From NCBI GenBank assembly GCA_002362385.1, contig DEUB01000029.1:186001-250000 (forward strand): a stretch of DNA of 64,000 bases. Direction: 5' to 3'. The position numbers and the translations under genes are program-made. This document shows positions 33,376 through 41,897 of this stretch, one piece after another (position 1 is the first letter of the stretch; every line of letters begins with the position of its first letter). Source of the stretch: Lachnospiraceae bacterium UBA3273. Lineage in GTDB: Bacteria; Bacillota; Clostridia; Lachnospirales; Lachnospiraceae. The notes beneath the pieces were generated by a model. That model had not been told where the DNA came from. It saw nothing but the letters and a program-made list of their open reading frames with translations, and made no database searches.

Positions 33376-34338
33376 TCACTTCCTTCCCATAGGTGGATAT
33401 TCCTCAATATACTCAATCGCACACGCACACCTGGGATGCGCTGGCGGTAACATATGCTGCCCTCTGAACAGCAACCTGCCTCCGATATTGAAGTCCGAAT
33501 CCATTCCAACCTCTACACCCTCCAGTGATGCACACAATTCGCATACTGCATCATCACCGGATGTACTCCACCTTTTTTTCATGATTCCCAGGTATCCTTC
33601 TGCCTGGGCCTGCCTTATTCCCTCGTCAGCGCCCCGATTGTATGCAAAGGCACTTTCTGTCTGAGCAATCGTCATAGCTCTTTGCCGGTGTTTCCTCTCT
33701 GCATACTTCTGTGTAGCGTCAAGCGCCTTTTTCCGTATGCTTTCCGGTTTCATCCGGGGATGCTCTTTTTTCAGTGTCGCCACGATATTGTCATAAAACC
33801 TCGTAGCTGCTTTTGCATCACCCTCTGTCAATCCAATGCAGGGGCGGATCAGCCTGGATAGTTCATCTACCGTGTGACCGTCACGCATTTTCTTTGTCAC
33901 AAGTGCCGCAATAGCGTCTTTCTGCTCCTGGGTACAGACTGTTACAAATTCTGCACCGCGCTCGCTGAGCCAGTTCAATATTCCAGGCGCCTGCGTATTA
34001 AATTCAAAAGCAAGGCCATCAAGAATAGGCTGCCCTGCCGATCCGGCTGTGATTGCATCCGTCCATAGGTTACTGAGCCGGTTCGCCACCAGCACGGAAT
34101 AATCCTGCGTCCAAAGCTGAATCGTTTCCTGACTGATTGCGCCGTCTATGACCGCTTGTCGTAACTCCTGGTATGTAATCGCATTTTGCTGATCTTCCCA
34201 AAAGCCGCACAGAATTTCTACCGGCTCCCCGGTAACAGCATCACTCTCCAGATATTCTTCGAGCCTGCGGAGGACTTCCTGGCCGTTCTTTGTCTTAACT
34301 TTCCTTATCCTTTTCGGGGCTATTATCCGGAATCCCAT
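33376..34338 (-). CDS. Head morphogenesis protein (Mu gp30/SPP1 gp7-like)
   Basis: 320 residues. The end holds the family signature: WSTSGDDAVCELCASLEGVE, RGQHMLPPAHPRCACAIEYI. Helical N-terminal part with IAALVTKKMRDGHTVDELSR. A minor head protein associated with the portal. Overlaps the portal gene by 16 bp. Confidence 0.9.
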   Translation of the reverse strand: MGFRIIAPKRIRKVKTKNGQEVLRRLEEYLESDAVTGEPVEILCGFWEDQQNAITYQELRQAVIDGAISQETIQLWTQDYSVLVANRLSNLWTDAITAGSAGQPILDGLAFEFNTQAPGILNWLSERGAEFVTVCTQEQKDAIAALVTKKMRDGHTVDELSRLIRPCIGLTEGDAKAATRFYDNIVATLKKEHPRMKPESIRKKALDATQKYAERKHRQRAMTIAQTESAFAYNRGADEGIRQAQAEGYLGIMKKRWSTSGDDAVCELCASLEGVEVGMDSDFNIGGRLLFRGQHMLPPAHPRCACAIEYIEEYPPMGRK

Positions 34339-35741
34339 GCGCCACTCTCCCTTCCTAACCGCCTTTTAGCCGCTTTTACCTTATCTTCCGGGATTTCTTC
34401 ATCATCCTCGTTTGGCTCGGTGCCTGCGGCTGTTTCCGGCTCTGGCGGCTGGTTCTGCTCCTGTTGATCCTGCCTCGTCCGGTCAAGTTCCCTGGTGTCA
34501 GAGGTTCTCTCCGGGAGATGCCCTACCTGCCGGATGTAATCCTCCAATCCATCATCCGGTACCAGAACGCCTATTCCCGTCATATCCTTGATGAACGCTG
34601 CTACCTTTGTGATGTCAGCATCCTCAATATCCCCATGCGTCATTTTCGGGTACTCTGTGATACCGGCAAAATGCTGGCCGTTAATATCGATCAGTGACGG
34701 TATGCCCTGGCTGTTGAATGTCTCACAGATAATATCCAGAAACGCTCCTATGGCGACGGCAAACAACTCCGTCTTGTCAGAACTAAGCGCCCAGCTGCCC
34801 GTCTTATCATGCCCCAGGAAAATAAAATCCGCTAATACCGTCATTGCAATTCTGGTATCGTAGCGGTTTATGATGGCATTTGTATCAAACTGTCTGGTGC
34901 CTCCGGAGCTGAGTAATTCCAGTTTATAGCCAAACGGAAGAACAACTCCCTCCATTTCATCCCTGCGGATATTCTTAACCATCCTTTCCAGTCCGGCCAC
35001 AATCTTCTCATTCTGCGGAATATTTTCATCCCACAAATCCGCACCCTCCGGACCGTAAATTACCGGGAGTCCAGCTAAATCCCTCTCAATGCCGATACCC
35101 TCAATCTCCTGGATTCTCCGCTTGAAGTACCAGGACCGGTAAGCATTTCTCAGTATGCTCCTTCCCTCCGGATTGTTCTTGCGGCTTTTGGTCCGGAACA
35201 ACAGCGCCTTTTCCATTGGGATCGTGAACGTGCCAAAATCCGGGGGCGGCATCTGCGTCATTCCCAACAGATTATCCTCGTTGTCATACTCCCATTCATA
35301 TAGCGTCTCCTGCGCCCTGATTGGCAGTTTCTTCCATCCAATCAGACCGTCATTGAATTTGCTCTTTGTCCGTGAATCCTTTGTGTTTCCCATGCGCCGC
35401 TTATACACAATTTCGTGAAAGCTCCATCCATAAGTGAGGAAAGACAGGATTTCAGAAATGGTGTCAATCCATGTGTCCTGCATATCATTCATGCAGCTCT
35501 CCACGAACTCTGCCGCCTCCTTATCCTTTGCTGTATCTCCGCCAGGCTCCACATTCCAGTCACATTGCCGGACCAGCATTTCTATCGCAAAGAGAATAGC
35601 CCCCACTATATCGTCATTCTCAGACATTTCCCGGTAGACCTCTATTCCTCTTTTTCCTCTCAGTTCATGCAGAAACTCTTCGTAGACGGTTCCGCCATAC
35701 CGCCGCTGTCCTATGCGCCCAATTTCTTTACTGTTAGCCAC
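34323..35741 (-). CDS. Portal protein (DUF935, Mu gp29-like)
   Basis: 472 residues. DDIVGAILFAIEMLVRQCDW, FHEIVYKRRMGNTKDSRTKS, and GRSILRNAYRSWYFKRRIQE-type motifs fit Mu-type portals. C-terminal 80 residues are acidic and disordered-looking. It forms the dodecameric DNA entry ring of the capsid. Confidence 0.9.
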   Translation of the reverse strand: MANSKEIGRIGQRRYGGTVYEEFLHELRGKRGIEVYREMSENDDIVGAILFAIEMLVRQCDWNVEPGGDTAKDKEAAEFVESCMNDMQDTWIDTISEILSFLTYGWSFHEIVYKRRMGNTKDSRTKSKFNDGLIGWKKLPIRAQETLYEWEYDNEDNLLGMTQMPPPDFGTFTIPMEKALLFRTKSRKNNPEGRSILRNAYRSWYFKRRIQEIEGIGIERDLAGLPVIYGPEGADLWDENIPQNEKIVAGLERMVKNIRRDEMEGVVLPFGYKLELLSSGGTRQFDTNAIINRYDTRIAMTVLADFIFLGHDKTGSWALSSDKTELFAVAIGAFLDIICETFNSQGIPSLIDINGQHFAGITEYPKMTHGDIEDADITKVAAFIKDMTGIGVLVPDDGLEDYIRQVGHLPERTSDTRELDRTRQDQQEQNQPPEPETAAGTEPNEDDEEIPEDKVKAAKRRLGRESGAWDSG

Positions 35742-35752
35742 CTGTTCTCACC

Positions 35753-37201
35753 TCACTTTCTCCAATAGCTGCTCTTTCCTAAACTGCTGTCTGCAGGCGG
35801 AGCCGAATATGTTCCGCCATTTTCTATTTCGCTGAAGGCAGAGCTACTTGCATCCACCATATCCTTAAATTTTGACTGAGGGAAATTCTCCATCTGATTG
35901 AAGTACATTTCATTCCAGTCTGCAATCAGCACATCCACATTTCCCTTATCCATTCCTTCCAGTCCGAGCCATTGTGCCGATAGCGGCTCTGCCCTTGTGA
36001 CCTTATCTCCAGATTCCGGCACTATCTTCACCGTAAAACCAGAGAGGAATTTCAAGAAACTCTGCGCCTGGTCTTTACCTGCCTGGCCGGGGTCCTGTGG
36101 AAGTCGTGTAACCACTCTCCCATGCTTTGCCCTGTCTGTTATGCAGGTCATTTTGATTAACTCCCTTACCTCTGCGGAATCACTGCGGCGGTTTATAACA
36201 TCCGCTATAATGTACCGTCCATTTTTCCGTTTGCCAATCAGCACACCCGCTGTATATGCAGGATCACCGTCCTCGTCCTCTGAGGTTGCCGCCAAATCCC
36301 ATCCTCTCGCCCACAAAATCACATCCGTAGGCAGAGTCTCCAGCATATTGACCTTTGTTCTCTTGAACATCAAGCCTGCCGCCGCCTTTATCTTCCAGTT
36401 GCCATATAGCAGCCGTTCTCTTTCCACAAGCGCCAGGGCCATAAGGTTCGCCATGTAGCCGGGATCATTTTTCATCAGAATCTTGTTATCTTGCAGAGTG
36501 CTGGCTATAAATGTGACGCTCTTTGCCATAATCACGGCTTTCTCATAATCCATGCCGTTCTCTATCGCCGCATCAATGGCCTCCTGTCTGGTGTCAAACC
36601 AATAGATTACCTCATTCAAGCGCACCATCCAGCGTATTTTCCCGGACCTTTCCGGAATCGGATAGCCGGTATCCTGATCTATCCACCACTTTATAAACTC
36701 CGCAACCCATGAGTCTGCGTCCGGATTGCAGGTTGCCCTTACATATGGAGCCACACCGGAATCCGTCCTGTTTCTGGAGAGCATATAGAAAAACTGATAC
36801 TCGCTAAAATGCGTCAGCTCGTCAAATCCTATCATCGTTACCTGGGACCCTTGCCATGACAGGCAATCTTCATCACTTCCCAGGTGCGCGAAATTGACCG
36901 TTGCACCGCTTTTGAAAGTCCAGTGTAGTTTTGGTGTCTTTAACGGATAGCAACCTTGCACGTAGCTGTAAATCTTTTTACTGCTATCCCACAATCCGCC
37001 TGGGGATGTCACCTGCGTATAATCCCTACGGAAGATAACGGAATTGAAATCTTTGTTACCCATGTGCCGGAGAGCTTCTAAAAGCAGGCCGAATGTTTTA
37101 CCTCCACCTGCTGCACCGCCGTAAATGCAGATGTCTGCAGACGTAGCAAGAAACCTTTCCTGCGGACCTTTCTGCGGTGCCAGTATGATTTTCTCCTTCA
37201 T
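35753..37201 (-). CDS. terL: Terminase large subunit
   Basis: 482 residues. Walker A GGAAGGGKT (about residues 29-37), Walker B IGFDELTHF (about 122-130), and the nuclease half with ARGWDLAATSEDEDGDPAY and a late DVLIADWNEMYFNQ. It packages DNA into the prohead. It overlaps the small subunit gene by 4 bp. Confidence 0.95.
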   Translation of the reverse strand: MKEKIILAPQKGPQERFLATSADICIYGGAAGGGKTFGLLLEALRHMGNKDFNSVIFRRDYTQVTSPGGLWDSSKKIYSYVQGCYPLKTPKLHWTFKSGATVNFAHLGSDEDCLSWQGSQVTMIGFDELTHFSEYQFFYMLSRNRTDSGVAPYVRATCNPDADSWVAEFIKWWIDQDTGYPIPERSGKIRWMVRLNEVIYWFDTRQEAIDAAIENGMDYEKAVIMAKSVTFIASTLQDNKILMKNDPGYMANLMALALVERERLLYGNWKIKAAAGLMFKRTKVNMLETLPTDVILWARGWDLAATSEDEDGDPAYTAGVLIGKRKNGRYIIADVINRRSDSAEVRELIKMTCITDRAKHGRVVTRLPQDPGQAGKDQAQSFLKFLSGFTVKIVPESGDKVTRAEPLSAQWLGLEGMDKGNVDVLIADWNEMYFNQMENFPQSKFKDMVDASSSAFSEIENGGTYSAPPADSSLGKSSYWRK

Positions 37202-37662
37202 GTATCATCCCTCCCATTGTCCGGAAGGTAAATCTGGACTTCCGTATCGTTGCCATCACCACCCTGGATATAATCCTGCGGCCTATCCTGCCAGCGTTCT
37301 CTCTGCCTGTTTTTGAGCCAGAAACACTGAGCCGCCACATCCGGGGGAACGTGTTTCTTTGTTGTCTCAACCCTTACCGGCTTTACATTTCCCTCAGCAT
37401 CAACCTCGACAATCTTCTTTTCCTCGGTGTAATCGTAGCCGGTAGCCCTCTTGTATAGGCTCCTTATGACTTTTGCATCAGATACGGCTTTCCCTTCTGC
37501 CAGCGCCTTACCAAATGATTCATGCTCTTTGGCCCAGCGGATAATTGTTCGTTTCGAGACACCTATTGCATCGGCAATCTCTTCGTTGGTGGCACCCATT
37601 GCGGCCATAGACCACGCCCAATCATCGTGGTATAGGGCATTGTACTTCGGCTGTGCCGCCAT
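37198..37662 (-). CDS. terS: Terminase small subunit
   Basis: 154 residues; N-terminal helix-turn-helix (GATNEEIADAIGVSKRTIIR), then AEGKAVSDAKVIRSLYKRAT and PPDVAAQCFWLKNRQRERW, the usual small terminase C-terminal signature. It recognises phage DNA and passes it to the large subunit. Confidence 0.92.
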   Translation of the reverse strand: MAAQPKYNALYHDDWAWSMAAMGATNEEIADAIGVSKRTIIRWAKEHESFGKALAEGKAVSDAKVIRSLYKRATGYDYTEEKKIVEVDAEGNVKPVRVETTKKHVPPDVAAQCFWLKNRQRERWQDRPQDYIQGGDGNDTEVQIYLPDNGRDDT

Positions 37663-37670
37663 ACAGAATA

Positions 37671-38591
37671 TTACCTCCCGCTGAGATAATCAGCACAAAG
37701 GTACTCAATAAGCTGCCACCTGTTTTTGCTTGTTACAGTACCCTCTTTCTCTGCCTTTTTGATGGCCTGCTGTATCACCTTTGCAGACTCTCCGGGGATT
37801 GCATTGCTGCCAAACAGTTTCGCCAGATAGGTCCATTCCTCGTCCTCGTTGAAACCGACTCCATCCATTTTCTCGTTGGCGTTCTGTATCATCGAATGAA
37901 TGGCGGCGCCAACATTCCGGATGTCCGTAAACTTCTGGTACCGGCTGAGTGTCTCCACGAATCCCTTGCACTGTTCGTATGATGCCACACCGATAATCTC
38001 CGATGCAGTAGTTTCCAGGCTCTTTATCAGAGCGTCCATATCCTTTACCTGGTGTGGCAAGAATGAAAATGTCACATTCTTAAAATCAAACTGGATGGCA
38101 GGCGACAGCATCTTATCGTATGCCTCCAGCGGTTCCTCCATTATGTCCTTTCCGACAAAGCTCTCGATCATATCATCCACATCGGTAATCATCTTTACGA
38201 TTTCCCGCAGCGTGCTATCATCATCAAACCCGGAGATTGCATTGTGGGCCAGCTGCTTTGCCGCTATCTGACTCCGGGAAAGTCCGGACACATCCACAAT
38301 CACGATAATCTCTTTTAATCCCGCCGCCCTCGCGCTCTTAATCCGGTGGTGCCCCGATACAATCTCCAGCTTTCCGTCTTTCAGAACCAAAAAAGGCAGG
38401 CTCTCCAACTGCCCTCTCTTTAAGATATTGGCTGTCAGCTGATCCTGCATTTCATTCTTCATCACCCTGGCGTTGATGTCCTGCTCCTTGACCTTATCAA
38501 TCTGGACTTTGGCAATCATCAGGCCGGAACCCATATCATAAATTACTGAGCATCCTTCGACCTGGATGCTTTCGCTCTGTTCGTTTGCCAC
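37671..38591 (-). CDS. ParB N-terminal domain protein
   Basis: GTG start at 38591 (VANEQSESIQ) preferred because AAGGAGG lies 8 bases upstream; an ATG at 38612 has none. Residues 25-120 match the ParB/sulfiredoxin-like fold, with FLVLKDGKLEIVSGHHRIKS as its GHHR motif. The C-terminal 180 residues are helical. ParB-like genes next to a methyltransferase and terminase are common in Firmicutes phages and have been linked to DNA modification or packaging marks. It overlaps the GNAT-like gene by about 49 bp. Confidence 0.8.
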   Translation of the reverse strand: MANEQSESIQVEGCSVIYDMGSGLMIAKVQIDKVKEQDINARVMKNEMQDQLTANILKRGQLESLPFLVLKDGKLEIVSGHHRIKSARAAGLKEIIVIVDVSGLSRSQIAAKQLAHNAISGFDDDSTLREIVKMITDVDDMIESFVGKDIMEEPLEAYDKMLSPAIQFDFKNVTFSFLPHQVKDMDALIKSLETTASEIIGVASYEQCKGFVETLSRYQKFTDIRNVGAAIHSMIQNANEKMDGVGFNEDEEWTYLAKLFGSNAIPGESAKVIQQAIKKAEKEGTVTSKNRWQLIEYLCADYLSGR

Positions 38592-39025
38592 TGTTTTTCC
38601 CTCCTTAGCCATTCGATCAATGTCTGCTGTTCTGATCTTCCCTCAATCAGCTCAGCCTCATATGTCAGCTTGTAACCGTTCTGCTTATCCTCTGCCCGGT
38701 TTACCAATTTCATGATGCCCCGGACCTCTTTGTTCTCCGGGTACCTGGTAAGCATTGCAGTACGCATTTTCACAACCTTTTCCTGTTCAATGTTATCCAG
38801 GAGAGTATCTACAAATGTCCGGTTCTGTGCCAGCATATAGCAAAGCCGCCCTAACCGGTACTTCTCATGTGGTACTTTCATCACATACCAGACAAAGACG
38901 GAATCAGCGGCCATCTTCGATATGCCGAACACTCCGGCCACATAGCCGTCAATCAGCAATGCCCGGTTGTAGGTGGCTGAGGAACCCACGAAATTATGCG
39001 TCCACAGGACACGGTAATACTGGGC
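38543..39025 (-). pseudogene. GNAT/Mom-like C-terminal domain in frame behind an amber codon
   Basis: After the TAG at 39026-39028 the same frame continues without interruption: AQYYRVLWTHNFVGSSATYN, then ALLIDGYVAGVFGISKM, an acetyltransferase-like strand pattern, VPHEKYRLGRLCYMLAQN and an end at 38543. The only usable start, GTG 38989, has no ribosome site and would remove a conserved-looking stretch. I read it as the C-terminal half of a single protein with the methyltransferase. The half resembles Mom-type DNA-base acyl-modifying GNAT proteins (inference). Confidence 0.6.
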
Positions 39026-39958
39026 CTATGCCGCCTTAATCGGAATCACCTGCACTTTGCTGTCCTCTTTGATTTCATAATCTCTCGGCAGCATACTGCA
39101 GTCCAGCGGCTCCAGCTTGCTTTCTGAAGGACGCTTAATCTTCTTTCCGTTGGCAAGGGCTGTCGCCTCTTCCTCCCGGTTCGTGGTGATGTAGGCGTTC
39201 AAATCCGCTCTGGTACCGGACCGGGCATATATCGTATATCCTACCGCCTCTCCTACTCTCTTTTCCTGGTAGCATAGAACCAGGGCTTTTGCACCCATGC
39301 ACATATCGTAGAACTGCTGATGTCCTGTTTCCGGATCGAACAGCTGATACTCCGGCTCTTTCCATGTCATTTTTCCCTGGGTGTCGTAGAACTTCTCATA
39401 GCCGGAAAAATAAGTCGGCGGATTCGCGATAACCAGGGCATGGGGATCATCCAGTACCTCTTTCAGATGCTCCCACATATCCAGCGGCCTATAACTCATT
39501 CCGTGCAGGAGATTCCGCACGACCTCAATCTGCCGGTTGATGCTCTCTATGTGGTCTTGCCGTCTCAGCCGCAGGTCCGTAAGCATCTGGTAGAAATAAT
39601 CATTGCCTGCGTTCTTTGATGTTCTGAGATACAGCTGTGCGTACAATGCCGTTGCCGGGTCAAGCAACTCTGAATCCTCAAAGCCTTGTGCATGAATTTC
39701 CAGAGGCTCTAATGACTGGCCTGTGATGGCATACCCAAGCACCGTAGACATCATATTCACATCGCTGGTTTCAATCTGCTCCGGCTTGAACCCATTCTGC
39801 ACCGCCAGATTTGCCATAGCGAATGTACCCGCACAAGGCTCTACGAACCTGGTATATCCGGATTGCGCCGCCGTTTCAATCAGCTTTACGAGGAATTTCT
39901 GTTCTGATGTACCCAGACACCCCAGGAACATTGCGCCCGGATTCATGAAAAATGCCAT
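39026..39958 (-). CDS. Phage adenine-methyltransferase-like protein (N-terminal part)
   Basis: 310 residues to the TAG. SAM-binding motif RFVEPCAGTFAMANLAV near residue 40 and a catalytic-type ANPPTYFSGYEKFYD near 180 (NPPT instead of NPPY). Such proteins are annotated as putative antirestriction adenine methyltransferases in phages. Start MAFFMNPGAMFLG follows AAAGGAGTGATAGGC. In-frame continuation after TAG GCC is described separately. It lies upstream of the ParB-like gene and terminase, so DNA protection is a plausible role. Confidence 0.7.
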   Translation of the reverse strand: MAFFMNPGAMFLGCLGTSEQKFLVKLIETAAQSGYTRFVEPCAGTFAMANLAVQNGFKPEQIETSDVNMMSTVLGYAITGQSLEPLEIHAQGFEDSELLDPATALYAQLYLRTSKNAGNDYFYQMLTDLRLRRQDHIESINRQIEVVRNLLHGMSYRPLDMWEHLKEVLDDPHALVIANPPTYFSGYEKFYDTQGKMTWKEPEYQLFDPETGHQQFYDMCMGAKALVLCYQEKRVGEAVGYTIYARSGTRADLNAYITTNREEEATALANGKKIKRPSESKLEPLDCSMLPRDYEIKEDSKVQVIPIKAA

Positions 39959-39990
39959 TTGCCTATCACTCCTTTCCTTGAATTGTGAAA

Positions 39991-40018
39991 ACTATACAAA
40001 AAGCTGAGGCGGTTCCAA
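39991..40018 (-). promoter_or_regulatory. Candidate promoter for the methyltransferase-structural operon
   Basis: TTGGAA (40018-40013), 16-bp spacer, TATAGT (39996-39991) on the minus strand, 33 bp before the methyltransferase ATG. It lies after a terminator, so a new start is needed here. There is no operator palindrome in the spacer, unlike the early promoters. Confidence 0.55.
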
Positions 40019-40061
40019 GTATAACCCCGGAGATTTTTGATACCCACCACAGCACATTGCA

Positions 40062-40152
40062 CAAAAATAAGGCACCGTACTCACTGAATACGATGCCGTT
40101 GTTGTTGGACCGGAACCCTGCAATGAGCAGGAACTTTCCCCTGGGAGGGGAA
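40062..40152 (-). ncRNA. Three-stem RNA element ending in a terminator
   Basis: Minus transcript: TTCCCCT/AGGGGAA (7 bp, loop CCC), CCTGC/GCAGG (5 bp, loop of 5), then GGCATCGTA/TACGGTGCC (9 bp) followed by TTATTTTTG, a good terminator. It lies in the 226-bp gap between the DUF488-like gene and the methyltransferase. It could be a simple 3' end or an attenuator/small RNA; no riboswitch class recognised. Confidence 0.5.
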
Positions 40153-40184
40153 CGTGATACTTTTCACCAATTCCGGATATTATG

Positions 40185-40694
40185 TTAAATCCCTGCCATA
40201 CCACAATCAAACAAACTCATTTGCTTACAGCCGCTATCTTCCTTTGCAGGCTCTTTGGCAGGTTTCTTTCTGTCGTCATTTGACTTTCCCTTTGCTTTCG
40301 GTGGCATTGGATCGGGCAGCTCTTCTATGACTTCCCCCACATTCTCCGCCCACCATTCTGCGAAGATGGTTCTGTGGCACCAATCGCCCTCTACTCTCAC
40401 ATCTTCAAAGCAGAGAAGCACAAGCTCCTTGCCCTCACTTCTTGCCTTTTCATCCAGCTTTGTTACCATGCTGATGATTCTGTCTTTTCCAATTCCATCC
40501 AGCTTACCGTAATATGCTCTCTTGAACGCCTCAATATCCATGTTCAGCATATATCCTTTCGGCGCCAGGGAGTAGCACTGCTCTCTCAGCTGGTACCCTA
40601 ACCGGAATCTCGGTTGCCCGATGCTGATTCCTACCGGATAATGCTTGTCGTCCGATAACCCTTTATTGCTGTATCTGCTGGTCCATATTGCCAT
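40185..40694 (-). CDS. DUF488-like protein
   Basis: 169 residues. SRYSNKGLSDDKHYPVGISI and KELVLLCFEDVRVEGDWCHR (with CHR near residue 118) resemble the DUF488 family, whose function is unknown. The C-terminal tail is lysine/proline-rich, ending QMSLFDCGMAGI. Start follows AAAAAGGAGTGATTTG. It is the first gene behind the late promoter at 40.73 kb. Confidence 0.65.
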   Translation of the reverse strand: MAIWTSRYSNKGLSDDKHYPVGISIGQPRFRLGYQLREQCYSLAPKGYMLNMDIEAFKRAYYGKLDGIGKDRIISMVTKLDEKARSEGKELVLLCFEDVRVEGDWCHRTIFAEWWAENVGEVIEELPDPMPPKAKGKSNDDRKKPAKEPAKEDSGCKQMSLFDCGMAGI

Positions 40695-40732
40695 TTCAAA
40701 TCACTCCTTTTTGGTCTGTTGTCCTTATGTTA

Positions 40733-40761
40733 ATTATACTATACGGACGGTTCTAAGTACA
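40733..40761 (-). promoter_or_regulatory. Late promoter candidate, consensus -10 only
   Basis: TATAAT (40738-40733) on the minus strand, 39 bp before the DUF488-like start, with TGTACT at the -35 position: no match to TTGACA. A good -10 with a poor -35 fits an activator-dependent late promoter. The regulator candidate is the gene just upstream. Confidence 0.5.
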
Positions 40762-40808
40762 CTTAAATAGCCTTATTTAACCGATTGTTTATATATCCTC
40801 CGGGCATT

Positions 40809-40832
40809 GCGGCAAGCCTTTCGGCCCGCCGC
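40809..40832 (-). promoter_or_regulatory. GAAA-tetraloop hairpin at the early/late boundary
   Basis: GCGGCGGGCC, loop GAAA, GGCTTGCCGC: a 10-bp stem (two G-U pairs) with a GNRA tetraloop on the minus strand. No U-run follows. It lies in the 278-bp gap (40695-40972) that holds no gene. It may be an RNA-stability or anti-termination element. Confidence 0.55.
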
Positions 40833-40972
40833 CCACATCCGGGAAGAAAAACAACTGGCTATTTTTTAGGGGTGACATTTGATTGGCTGATACCAGAATA
40901 ACACTCACATTTTCTAATGTCTACCTACTCTTTTTCTACCTGCGCTTTATATGGCCGCAGGGAGCGTTCAAA

Positions 40973-41548
40973 TCATATCCCAAGCAGGTAAACAGCCACT
41001 ATTCCGCACGCTATCCCTAAATCCTTATACACCGTCTTATCGCTTACTTTTTCTACCTGCGAAATTTCCTGTACCGAATATTCTCTATCCTCCAGATACA
41101 TCATGCTCAGCTCCCGATACCGGCGCTTTGCCTCTTCACTTCCGGACCTTTCGCACTCTTCCCGGTACATTTCAGTCGCTTTTTCTATGCGGTAGATGCA
41201 ATATAAATCCTCCTGCCTCCGTTTCTCTCCGTCCTGGATCACCCTCTCCGACTTGCTGACTGCCTCCCTTGCACTTCCCATGAGGTCCTGTATGAATTTC
41301 CATCTGAGTTCAATCTGCTCTTCCTTTGTGAACTCTGCCTCGTCTGACAGCGTAGCTTTAATCCTCCGGTATGAGCTGAGCATCTTTTGGGTTTTCTTGA
41401 CCTTGTTCTCTTCCCTGGCTCTTTTCTTCTCTGCCTTTACCTGCTCTGCTCTGAATGTCTGCACTGCCTCTTTCCCCGCTACGGCAGCAATCTGGTTGAT
41501 CTGCTCCTGTGTCAGAACATACATTGGTATCTTTTTATCCGTTGCCAT
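40973..41548 (-). CDS. Sigma-like late regulator candidate, 191 aa
   Basis: Start at 41548 (MATDKKIPMYVLTQEQ) follows AAGGAGGCGACATT. Long helical basic middle and a C-terminal helix-turn-helix (YSVQEISQVEKVSDKTVYKD), resembling region 4 of sigma factors and ArpU/RinA-type phage activators. Position as last early gene directly before the late promoter supports a role in switching on late genes. Its leader carries an operator palindrome and an opposing promoter. Family membership is not certain. Confidence 0.6.
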   Translation of the reverse strand: MATDKKIPMYVLTQEQINQIAAVAGKEAVQTFRAEQVKAEKKRAREENKVKKTQKMLSSYRRIKATLSDEAEFTKEEQIELRWKFIQDLMGSAREAVSKSERVIQDGEKRRQEDLYCIYRIEKATEMYREECERSGSEEAKRRYRELSMMYLEDREYSVQEISQVEKVSDKTVYKDLGIACGIVAVYLLGI

Positions 41549-41560
41549 AATGTCGCCTCC

Positions 41561-41589
41561 TTGACTTTCTCGCATTTGCGAGGTATAAT
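41561..41589 (+). promoter_or_regulatory. Antisense repressor-type promoter in the leader of the late regulator
   Basis: TTGACT (41561-41566), 17-bp spacer holding CTCGCATTTGCGAG, TATAAT (41584-41589) on the plus strand. It points away from the late-regulator gene, against the early transcript. It has the same architecture and operator as the promoters at 6.43 and 52.19 kb. Confidence 0.75.
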
Positions 41590-41609
41590 GTTCTCAGTCA
41601 CGAGTCGTT

Positions 41610-41635
41610 CCGTCAAGGGGCGGCTTTTCTTTTTA
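41610..41635 (+). terminator. Short terminator closing the antisense transcript
   Basis: CCGTC, loop AAGG, GGCGG (5 bp with one G-U) followed by CTTTTCTTTTT on the plus strand, only about 15-40 bases after the predicted start of the antisense transcript. It would give an RNA of roughly 40 bases. The stem is short, so this is tentative. Confidence 0.45.
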
Positions 41636-41890
41636 CCTGCGTCCTTTAGTGCAGGTGGCGAAGTGTGATATATAGCCGAATCCTTCCGCATTCCTGCCAT
41701 CGGTTCTGTCCGCCGCCACTATTTCTCCCTGTGGCGTCACCAGCTTTTCCTCGGCTTTCTTCCCGGCCTCCGGCCTGCGGTAGTTTATCATCTGAGGATT
41801 GACCGGCATATTCTTCCCGGCCTTTGTCTTTATCCACATAATCTGCTTACCGCAATTCTTGCACACTCCAAACGGATTACCTGACCTCAT
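41633..41890 (-). CDS. Zinc-finger-like early protein, 85 aa
   Basis: Start at 41890 (MRSGNPFGVCKNCGKQIMWI) follows GAAAGGAGGAATAAGG. CKNCGK near residue 10 and a late HFATC could bind one zinc ion. The pattern PFGVCKNCGKQIMWI...GKNMPVNP is common in Clostridia phages; function unknown. Confidence 0.65.
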   Translation of the reverse strand: MRSGNPFGVCKNCGKQIMWIKTKAGKNMPVNPQMINYRRPEAGKKAEEKLVTPQGEIVAADRTDGRNAEGFGYISHFATCTKGRR

Positions 41891-41897
41891 GGTTTCC

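Noticed and set aside
39992..40210. 72-codon frame behind the DUF488-like gene
   Set aside because: It covers the three hairpins and terminator, lacks a ribosome site and looks non-coding.
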